DNA of 20,707 nt from a virus: positions 1 to 20,707 of the IMG/VR virus record IMGVR_UViG_3300007229_000125, one strand, 5' to 3'. This document shows positions 14,400 through 20,707 of the stretch, piece after piece. A program made the position numbers and the translations under genes. Numbering within the stretch: the first letter of the stretch is position 1; each line of letters starts with the position of its first letter. The notes under the pieces were generated by a model that had not been told where the DNA came from, did no database searches, and saw only the letters and a list, made by a program, of their open reading frames with translations.

Positions 14400-17300
14400 T
14401 GAGATTAGAATATACTGGTACAAAACCACAAGGTTTTAATCCTACTGGTGATCTTGCTACTCTTGTTGAGCCATTACATTCTATTTATCCTGATAGTGAG
14501 GGTAGAGTTGATCCAACATTTTTTGAAGGATTTAAAGCTAATTTTAAATATCAATGGTTGCCTATAACAAATTCTACTGCAGAATATTTTAATTTTATAG
14601 ATACACCATATGATGAATCTTTTGATTGGCTTGGTGAAATACAAAAGAATGAAGATTATTTTTTTGCTGATGAATTATCAAGAGCCAAAAACATGGAGCA
14701 TTATCAATACATTAAAAATGATTTAATGGCTATGCAACAGAATCGTGAGGTGTTTCAACGATCAGGTATAGGTGCAACATTAGTGGCAGGTGTTGTTGAT
14801 CCATTAAATATTGCTTTCTTCCACCCAGTTTTTAATACTGGGATAAGAGCAGCATGGGCAGCTAAGTCTGCTTTTGGTGTGGCAAAGGAATCAGGCAAGA
14901 TAGGTTTTTTGTTTGGTATGGGGAGTGAAGCATTACGAGCGCCTTTTGATCCATTTAACACATATGCTGAATCAGTAACAAACATTGCAGGTAATACAGT
15001 ATTTGCAGGATTGCTTGGTGGTGGTGCAAGAGGAGTTACAAATAAATTTAGTAATATAGTAGCTAATCATAAAGCTAAAAAGAATCCTGATGCTAAAATA
15101 GGTAATAATAATTATAATTTAAAACAAACTATTATAGATGGTTTGAGTCAAGGTAAGCAGTTTCCTGATTATGTTTTTCATAGAACAACTAGAAATGTAA
15201 ATATTAATAAGCAAGGTTTAACTTCAGGAGGTGTGCAAGGTAATAATCCTATAGAAGATATGGGTTATGGTGATGTTGTTTATGTTTTTAAAAGAGAGGA
15301 CTTTCCGTTTGATAAAGGCTTTGATGGTGCTGATGTTGCTTTTATAAAAGAGGGATACACACCTGCTAAACCAGTTACAGCTTTTCATATAGACGAAATT
15401 GTAGATTCACAAGGTAGATACAAACAAGGTGGATCACGAACAGATGAACTGGGAGATGATCGAGTTCAAGAAGAAGCATATAGGAAAGCAATAGGACAGA
15501 GCAAAGAACAATATTATGGTGCTGAAGTTTTAAAAGCAGAAAGACAGAACTTTGAAGAACAAGTAAAGTTATTAGATAAAGACTTTAGAATGAATCAAAA
15601 GTTTGATGTGCCACTTGATAAAGAGCCAGTAATGAAAGGTTCTTCATTAAAAGAATTAACTATAGATAAACTTAGTTTTTTAAACAAGTTGATTCCATCA
15701 AGACGTTTGCACTTTGGTAAATATGATGGTCAGGAAGCACCTGCAAGTGTTAGAGATATTAATATGCAGATTGCTTTTAATGGTGCAGTAGGTATGAAAG
15801 GTAGACCAGTACAATCTATAGATGTTATGCAACAAGTATATAATGCTAAAGGTTTAGAGGTTGAGCAATTTATTGACAATCTTTATATGCAACAGTTTTA
15901 CAAAACACAAGGTACTGGCAAGATTGCAGGTGTAGATTATATATCTCCATATCAGTTTGCACAAGACAAGTTAGGTAAACAATTACAAACTAAATATTAT
16001 AATGATGCTACACAAGATTACTTTAAAGCTATGCCATCTAAAGAAGAATTTAGAGCTGAAATAGTTGAATTACAAATATTGAATGGTAATCCATCTTGGA
16101 ATAAATCTTATTTTGCAAACCTGCCTGAATATAAGAGACAAGGCATGGAACGTATATCTAAATTTTATAGAGACTTTGATGAGTTGGCACAAGATGTAGG
16201 AGTATTTCATACACCTGAAAGTGTAAAGACTGCACAAATAAAACTACAAGATCGTATTGATGAACTTGGTGAAAAGATTAAATCTGAAAGAGATCCTGCC
16301 TCTAAAGAAATATTTAGATTGAGTATGAAACAACTTTTGGAAAAAAAATCTTTCTATGATGGCTATCAACAAACTCGTAATAATTATAAGTGGGCAATCT
16401 ATTATGACAAGATGATGCTTATGAATGATCCTGAACAACAAAAAAAATTGGCAGGTGTGTTTGCCGATCATTATTTAGGTCAAGGTTTTATTACTAGATG
16501 GACTGGAACAAGTAATGAAAGACTACCAATAACAAGTTTGGAACAAGCACAAAAAGCTGCAGATGAAGATGTGTCACACATTCTTTCTATGGGTGATGAT
16601 CCTATGGGATATAGTACACCACTTGGTATTGGTAAAGGTAAACATATAATGATGAGAACTACCAATATACCTGAGTGGAAAGTAAAAGATTTTATTGTAA
16701 AAGATCTTGGTGTTTTATCTCAATATGCAAAGAACATGGGGTTTAGAATTGAATATGCTCGAAAGTTTGGTGATGATACTATTGATTATATAATGGATAT
16801 GCTTGAAGCAGAAATGCAATCTTCAAAAAAATATACGCAACGAGCAATAGCAAATATAAAGTCTGATCTTTTAGCTGATTATGAAAGAGTGGCAGGTCAA
16901 ATGACTAGAGAACCTAACAGATGGGATACAAAGTTTGCTCGTATATCTAAAAAGTTTTCAGGTGTTACCTATCTTACTGGTGCAGGTATTACTGCAGTAA
17001 CAGAAACAGTGGCAATGCCTATACTTGAGCATGGATTTGGCAATGTTATTAAAGGTGTATTTAGAAGTCTTGATGGTAATTTTGATAAGATGAGACTAAA
17101 TGCAAAACAAGTGTTGCATACTGGTGAAAGTTTGGAAATGGCTAGACCTATTGCTCAAGACAAATATCTTGGTGAAATGACACGACCATTGCAAATGGGG
17201 AAGATAGAAAAAGGTGCAGAGGCAATGGAAAACCTTTTTTATAAATTTAACTTTTTATCTATTGTTACAACGTTGGGAAAACGAGTTGATTCTGCTGTAA

Positions 17301-18229
17301 GAATACCAAAGTTTTACGATCAAATAAAAAATTATGATAGTCTTGATAGATTTGATATTGATGAACTTGAGAGATATGGAATAACAAGGGATCTTGCAAA
17401 AAGATTATATGAAAATGGTGCTTGGCAGTTTACTGATTCTGATACCCCTTTGTTAAATATACAAGGGTGGTCTACGAAAACTAAAGCTGATAGAGAGCTT
17501 AGATCACAAATGGAAACATATCTTAATAATGGTGCAAGAAATACTATTATGCACGCAACAGCATTTGATAGACCAACAATGGCAGATGGATTTGTATTTA
17601 AAAAGTGGAAACCATACATGGCAAAAATGGGAATACAACCTGATCCACGAGCATCTGTAGGTAAATTAGCAGATGGCACATATCGTTATCCTATTGCTAG
17701 AATTGAGTCAGGTGTAATGGCTTTTCCTTTTCAATTTTATAATTTTTCGTTTGCTGCAAATCAAAGGATATTAAGACCTATGTTTGATCCTAATAAAAAA
17801 CATAGATTAGCAGGTGCTATTGCTCTTATGGGTATGTCATACTTAGTACTAGCCACAAGAAAACCTGATTGGTGGTTTAAGGATAAAGATTATTCAGAAT
17901 TATTTATGCAAGTAGCCGATAGATCAGGAATAGCAGGTTTATATTCTGAAATTGCTTATAGAGGAATAGAAGCATCTGCTGCATTTGGGTTGCATAATCC
18001 TGATAATACATGGTTAAAAGGTAGATACAATGCTACTGGTTGGGATTCTGCATTTGGAATGTTAGGTGCTACACCAAACATGTATAGAGAATGGGTTGAT
18101 GGTGCTAACGATCTTCTTAATGATAGAACAGAAGAAGGATTAAAAACATTATCATATAATGCACCAATATTAGGTTTGTTAGGATTAGATGATGATTTGC
18201 GATCTATTGCAGGTGGTAGAAATAGATAG
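14399..18229 (+). CDS. Internal virion protein, T7 gp16-like, with an ART-like segment
   Basis: This 1276-residue protein is the likely gp16 counterpart, the largest ejected protein, which forms the inner-membrane channel and helps pull DNA in. Its size (T7 gp16 is 1318) and last place in the gp14-gp15-gp16 order fit. The N-terminus lacks the transglycosylase motifs of T7 gp16. Hydrophobic segments occur at about residues 124-141 (IGATLVAGVVDPLNIAFF), 196-210, then later (VTYLTGAGITAVTETVA) and near the C-terminus (LAGAIALMGMSYLVLA). Residues about 250-345 (VFHRTTRN...GL...VVYVF...VTAFHIDEIV) resemble an ADP-ribosyltransferase-like fold, with possible His261, Tyr295 and Glu333. The start overlaps the previous stop by one base. 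The ART call is tentative. Confidence 0.85.
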   Translation: MRLEYTGTKPQGFNPTGDLATLVEPLHSIYPDSEGRVDPTFFEGFKANFKYQWLPITNSTAEYFNFIDTPYDESFDWLGEIQKNEDYFFADELSRAKNMEHYQYIKNDLMAMQQNREVFQRSGIGATLVAGVVDPLNIAFFHPVFNTGIRAAWAAKSAFGVAKESGKIGFLFGMGSEALRAPFDPFNTYAESVTNIAGNTVFAGLLGGGARGVTNKFSNIVANHKAKKNPDAKIGNNNYNLKQTIIDGLSQGKQFPDYVFHRTTRNVNINKQGLTSGGVQGNNPIEDMGYGDVVYVFKREDFPFDKGFDGADVAFIKEGYTPAKPVTAFHIDEIVDSQGRYKQGGSRTDELGDDRVQEEAYRKAIGQSKEQYYGAEVLKAERQNFEEQVKLLDKDFRMNQKFDVPLDKEPVMKGSSLKELTIDKLSFLNKLIPSRRLHFGKYDGQEAPASVRDINMQIAFNGAVGMKGRPVQSIDVMQQVYNAKGLEVEQFIDNLYMQQFYKTQGTGKIAGVDYISPYQFAQDKLGKQLQTKYYNDATQDYFKAMPSKEEFRAEIVELQILNGNPSWNKSYFANLPEYKRQGMERISKFYRDFDELAQDVGVFHTPESVKTAQIKLQDRIDELGEKIKSERDPASKEIFRLSMKQLLEKKSFYDGYQQTRNNYKWAIYYDKMMLMNDPEQQKKLAGVFADHYLGQGFITRWTGTSNERLPITSLEQAQKAADEDVSHILSMGDDPMGYSTPLGIGKGKHIMMRTTNIPEWKVKDFIVKDLGVLSQYAKNMGFRIEYARKFGDDTIDYIMDMLEAEMQSSKKYTQRAIANIKSDLLADYERVAGQMTREPNRWDTKFARISKKFSGVTYLTGAGITAVTETVAMPILEHGFGNVIKGVFRSLDGNFDKMRLNAKQVLHTGESLEMARPIAQDKYLGEMTRPLQMGKIEKGAEAMENLFYKFNFLSIVTTLGKRVDSAVRIPKFYDQIKNYDSLDRFDIDELERYGITRDLAKRLYENGAWQFTDSDTPLLNIQGWSTKTKADRELRSQMETYLNNGARNTIMHATAFDRPTMADGFVFKKWKPYMAKMGIQPDPRASVGKLADGTYRYPIARIESGVMAFPFQFYNFSFAANQRILRPMFDPNKKHRLAGAIALMGMSYLVLATRKPDWWFKDKDYSELFMQVADRSGIAGLYSEIAYRGIEASAAFGLHNPDNTWLKGRYNATGWDSAFGMLGATPNMYREWVDGANDLLNDRTEEGLKTLSYNAPILGLLGLDDDLRSIAGGRNR

Positions 18230-18262
18230 ACATTTGAAACAAAAACTAGTAAAGGTAAAAGC

Positions 18263-19567
18263 ATGACTATAGCATTAAGTGCAAATACTCCACGAGTGAG
18301 TTACACAGTTAATCAGGGTGCGAGTCAAACCTCATTTGCTGTACCATTCGTATTTTTTACTGCATCAACAGATCTCAATGTTTTTGTTGACAATGTTGCA
18401 CGGACATTTGATGCCAGTACATCAAACACATCTCTATATACTGTGAGTGGTGGCAGTGGTTCTACTGGAACTGTAACAACTTCTGTTACTGGTGCTACTG
18501 GTGGCAGTACTGTTGTCATCACAAGAGCAGTGCCATTGTCTCGTACCACAGACTTTCCAAGTTCAGGTGCATTTGAGATATCAAAACTAAATACAGAGTT
18601 AGATACTGTTACTGCTATTCAGTCTGATTTCAATGATTCTGCATCAAGAGCAATAAGATTACAAGATTCTGACAGTGCAGTATCTATGGAGTTACCATTA
18701 CTGGCTAGTCGTAAAGGCACAGTTCTAGGATTTAATGCAAGTACTGGTGCTGCAGAGGCAGGACCTACAATTACTGCAGTGCAGTCTTTATCGGCAGTCA
18801 CAGCATCTATTGCTTTATTAGGTACTTCTGCTGTTGTTGAGGACATGGGTTTACTTGCCACATCTGCGGTCATAGAAGATATGGGGATATTAGCTACGTC
18901 TGCTAACGTAACAGCTATGGGATTACTAGGAACTAGTGCTGTTGTAGCTGATATGGCTTTGTTAGGAACTTCTGATGTTGTGGCAGACATGGCATTGTTA
19001 GCTACTTCTGATGTAATAGCTGATATGAATACATTAGCAACAAGTGATATAATTACTGATCTTAATACACTAGCTACCAGTGACATTGTTACTGATATGA
19101 ATCTATTGGCAACTAGTGATAATGTTACAGCAATGGGTTTACTTGGAACGTCAGGTAATGTTACGGCAATGGGTTTACTTGGAACAAGTGCTGTTGTTGA
19201 GGATTTAGGATTACTAGCTACAAGTACTGTCATTGAGGACATGGGAATACTAGCAACAAGTGCCAATGTAACTGCAATGGGATTGTTAGGTACAAGTGAT
19301 GTTGTTACTGATATGGGATTGTTAGGTACGTCTGCAGTTGTAGAAGATATGGGTTTGTTAGGAACAAGTGCTAACGTAACAAACATGGCAACATTGGGTG
19401 CAAGTGGTGTTGTTGCAAACATAGCCACAGTAGCAGGTGCAAATTCTAACATATCAACTGTTGCAGGCTCAATATCTAATGTGAATACAGTAGCAAGTAA
19501 CATAGCAACAATTTCATCTAAGGCATCTTTAGATGATGCAACTGCCTTAGCAATAGCTTTAGGATAA
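18263..19567 (+). CDS. Short tail fibre with T7 gp17-like anchor and repeat shaft
   Basis: This 434-residue protein begins with a T7 gp17-type N-terminal anchor. The segment VSYTVNQGASQTSFAVPFVF (residues 11-30) with VFVDNVARTF and GGSTVVITRAVPLSRTTDF, then a SKLNTELDTVTAIQSDF helix, follows the order of the domain that binds the tail tube. After a linker, 17 repeats of 12 residues (185-388) form the shaft, and a degenerate TVAG/SNVNTVAS region plus a short end (LDDATALAIALG) close it. No C-terminal receptor-binding domain is present, so tip functions must come from other proteins, probably the small genes that follow. RBS AAAGG lies about ten bases before ATG 18263. Confidence 0.85.
   Translation: MTIALSANTPRVSYTVNQGASQTSFAVPFVFFTASTDLNVFVDNVARTFDASTSNTSLYTVSGGSGSTGTVTTSVTGATGGSTVVITRAVPLSRTTDFPSSGAFEISKLNTELDTVTAIQSDFNDSASRAIRLQDSDSAVSMELPLLASRKGTVLGFNASTGAAEAGPTITAVQSLSAVTASIALLGTSAVVEDMGLLATSAVIEDMGILATSANVTAMGLLGTSAVVADMALLGTSDVVADMALLATSDVIADMNTLATSDIITDLNTLATSDIVTDMNLLATSDNVTAMGLLGTSGNVTAMGLLGTSAVVEDLGLLATSTVIEDMGILATSANVTAMGLLGTSDVVTDMGLLGTSAVVEDMGLLGTSANVTNMATLGASGVVANIATVAGANSNISTVAGSISNVNTVASNIATISSKASLDDATALAIALG
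18815..19426 (+). repeat. 17 tandem 36-base units (12-residue fibre repeats)
   Basis: Seventeen in-frame units of 36 bases encode LL(G/A)TSxVVxDMx-type dodecamers. Two forms alternate: one ending VVEDM or VIEDM, the other NVTAM. Units 1-4 (from 18815) and 11-14 (from 19175) have nearly the same order of forms, which suggests an ancient duplication offset by ten units. Units 9 and 10 are nearly identical in DNA (19121-19149 and 19157-19185), which suggests a recent copy. Synonymous differences, such as TCT versus AGT for Ser, separate most units. Confidence 0.9.
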
Positions 19568-19577
19568 GGAGTAAAAT

Positions 19578-19943
19578 ATGGCAAACACATTCAAGGTAGT
19601 ATCACATGATGTTATGCCTGCAACTGCAGGAACACCTGAGGATTTATATACTACACCAAGTAGTCCAAGTACAACGACTGTGGTACTGGGATTAATAATA
19701 GCGAATGTTCATACAAGCCAAGTAACAGCTAGTGTAAAGCTAGTATCTGATACAAGTGGTGGTGGTAGAACAGCTACGAATACAACGACATTCTTACTGA
19801 AAGATGCACCAATACCAGTTGGAGGTTCACTAGAGATATTATCTGGTAACAAAGTTGTGTTAGAAACTACAGATAAACTACAGATAGATTGTTCTGTGGC
19901 TGACAAGGTATCAATTACACTAAGCATAATGGAGATTACATAA
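19578..19943 (+). CDS. Small tail-associated protein
   Basis: This 121-residue protein begins MANTFKVVSHDVMPATAGTP with EDLYTTPSSPSTTTVVLGLI, then IANVHTSQVTASVKLV, FLLKDAPIPVGGSLEILSG and a closing DKVSITLSIMEIT. The pattern of strands and the TxYTTPxxxxTxVxGLxxAN and KDxPxPVGxxLxxLxG order recur, from memory, in proteins encoded just after tail fibre genes of marine phages. A role in the tail tip, or as a fibre-associated structural protein, is inferred from position. A strong AAGGAG ribosome-binding site lies about seven bases before the ATG. The stop overlaps the next gene's start (TAATG). Confidence 0.7.
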   Translation: MANTFKVVSHDVMPATAGTPEDLYTTPSSPSTTTVVLGLIIANVHTSQVTASVKLVSDTSGGGRTATNTTTFLLKDAPIPVGGSLEILSGNKVVLETTDKLQIDCSVADKVSITLSIMEIT

Positions 19944-20476
19944 TGCCTTATGTTGGACAAACCATAACTGATGTATTTCCTACGTCTATAAATGTTGATA
20001 CTGCAACGATTGCTACTGCTAATATATCTAATCAATTAACAGATGCTAATATGTCAGCAGGGTGTATTATACAAGTACTACAAGCTACAGATGAAGGACA
20101 ACGAACAATTAGTAGCACTTCATATGCTACTTGTAGTAATACTTTATCGGTTGATATAACTCCTGCTTCAGCATCAAGTAAATTTTTAGTTTCTTTTGAT
20201 ACCGAATCTTATTTTGCTACAGACAATGTTTCCCACTATCTTACAATATATAGAGATTCAACTGATATAGGTAATTCTTCTGGATATGGTTTAGCAAGAG
20301 GATTTTCAAGTTCTTCTGATATTTCTATGGGTATGGATGGAACAATATTAGATTCACCTAATACAACTTCAGAAATTACTTATCAAGTTTATGCAAAATT
20401 AGCAAGTGGTTCTGGCCCTGCCTATTTTAATAGTCAAACAATAGGAACTTTAACTGTATTGGAGATAAAAAGCTAA
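19943..20476 (+). CDS. Fibre/adhesin-like protein
   Basis: This 177-residue protein opens MPYVGQTITDVFPTSINVDT, a common N-terminus of marine phage fibre proteins, with a helix or linker rich in Ala, Thr and Asn up to about residue 37. It is followed by a beta-rich domain, SAGCIIQVLQATDEGQRTIS then STSYATCSNTLSVDITPASA and SSKFLVSFDTE. The domain order (VIQVV.. T..T.TS....L.V.ITP.S.SSK.LV) matches a C-terminal fibre-head domain I know from many phage adhesins. The remainder ends in YFNSQTIGTLTVLEIKS. It starts one base inside the preceding TAA. Receptor contact is likely but not shown. Confidence 0.75.
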   Translation: MPYVGQTITDVFPTSINVDTATIATANISNQLTDANMSAGCIIQVLQATDEGQRTISSTSYATCSNTLSVDITPASASSKFLVSFDTESYFATDNVSHYLTIYRDSTDIGNSSGYGLARGFSSSSDISMGMDGTILDSPNTTSEITYQVYAKLASGSGPAYFNSQTIGTLTVLEIKS

Positions 20477-20707
20477 TGGCATATATAGGCACAAGTCCAA
20501 GCAATGGTGTTAGACGAATACATACCTATACTGCTACATCAGGACAGACTACATTTACTGGCAGTTCTACAGAGGGTGTTACTCTATCCTATGCAGATAC
20601 AAACTACATAGATGTATTTCAGAATGGTGTATTGCTAGGTAGTGCAGACTATACAAGTACAAGTGGTACGTCTGTTGTATTGGCTCAAGGTGCTAGTGTA
20701 TCAGACC
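20476..20707 (+). CDS. Fibre-like protein, N-terminal part only
   Basis: Seventy-seven codons are present before the window ends. The sequence begins MAYIGTSPSNGVRRIHTYTA and goes on TSGQTTFTGSSTEGVTLSYA, DTNYIDVFQNGVLLGSADYT then STSGTSVVLAQGASVSD. This is a widespread N-terminal domain of tail-fibre proteins in marine and cyanobacterial phages, probably an attachment module, and is not itself a receptor tip. The start overlaps the previous stop by one base (TAATG). The gene is cut by the end of the window, so the length and tip domain are unknown. It may be the protein that carries the receptor-binding tip of the fibre cluster. Confidence 0.85.
   Translation, partial: MAYIGTSPSNGVRRIHTYTATSGQTTFTGSSTEGVTLSYADTNYIDVFQNGVLLGSADYTSTSGTSVVLAQGASVSD

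Noticed and set aside
18815-19426. A CRISPR-like array
   Set aside because: The repeats are in-frame coding units without unique spacers, and the units encode a regular protein repeat.
18619-19590. A 323-codon open frame on the minus strand under the fibre gene
   Set aside because: It is the reverse complement of the 36-base repeat array, where a periodic absence of stops keeps a frame open; its repeats (such as ALVPNKPI) mirror the plus-strand units, and no ribosome-binding site or operon context supports it.

Overview
The window is a stretch of an AT-rich, tightly packed tailed-phage genome (podovirus type, T7-like virion). All recognisable genes lie on the + strand, and many adjacent genes overlap by a few bases (TAATG, ATGA or TTGA junctions). 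No host genes, tRNAs, integrase, replication or lysis genes are visible. The low GC, the tail-fibre protein style and the small basic proteins next to the terminase look like marine podoviruses, such as those of SAR11-type alphaproteobacteria. The host is an inference from style; nothing in the window proves it.

Layout. (1) 1-1475: a near-consensus sigma70-like promoter, the terminase small subunit, a possible 22-residue micro-ORF, then a cassette of four short, very basic proteins of unknown function. One of these has a disturbed reading frame. (2) 1604-5089: a small conserved-looking gene overlapping the large terminase subunit, a T7 gp7.3-like small virion protein, and the portal. (3) 5067-7735: a Bbp19-like small protein, the scaffold, a T7 gp13-like protein, the major capsid protein, and a small candidate decoration protein. 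(4) 7766-10633: the adaptor (gp11-like) and nozzle (gp12-like) tail tube proteins. (5) 10630-18229: three ejected internal virion proteins corresponding to T7 gp14, gp15 and gp16. (6) 18263-20707: a short tail fibre with a T7-like anchor and a 12-residue repeat shaft, followed by three small fibre or adhesin-like genes. The last of these runs off the window.

Together these genes package DNA (TerS/TerL), build the head (portal, scaffold, capsid), attach the tail tube and fibres, and supply the proteins ejected to form a channel across the host envelope. Unlike T7, the terminase genes precede the portal, and the gp13-like gene sits between scaffold and capsid rather than next to gp14.

The most unusual content is in the ejected proteins. 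The gp15-like protein carries a C-terminal T4-type (GH24-like) lysozyme domain. The gp16-like protein lacks a recognisable N-terminal transglycosylase and instead has a segment resembling an ADP-ribosyltransferase fold. The murein-cutting activity therefore seems to have moved to another protein and another enzyme family, and a possible host-modifying domain may be delivered with the DNA.
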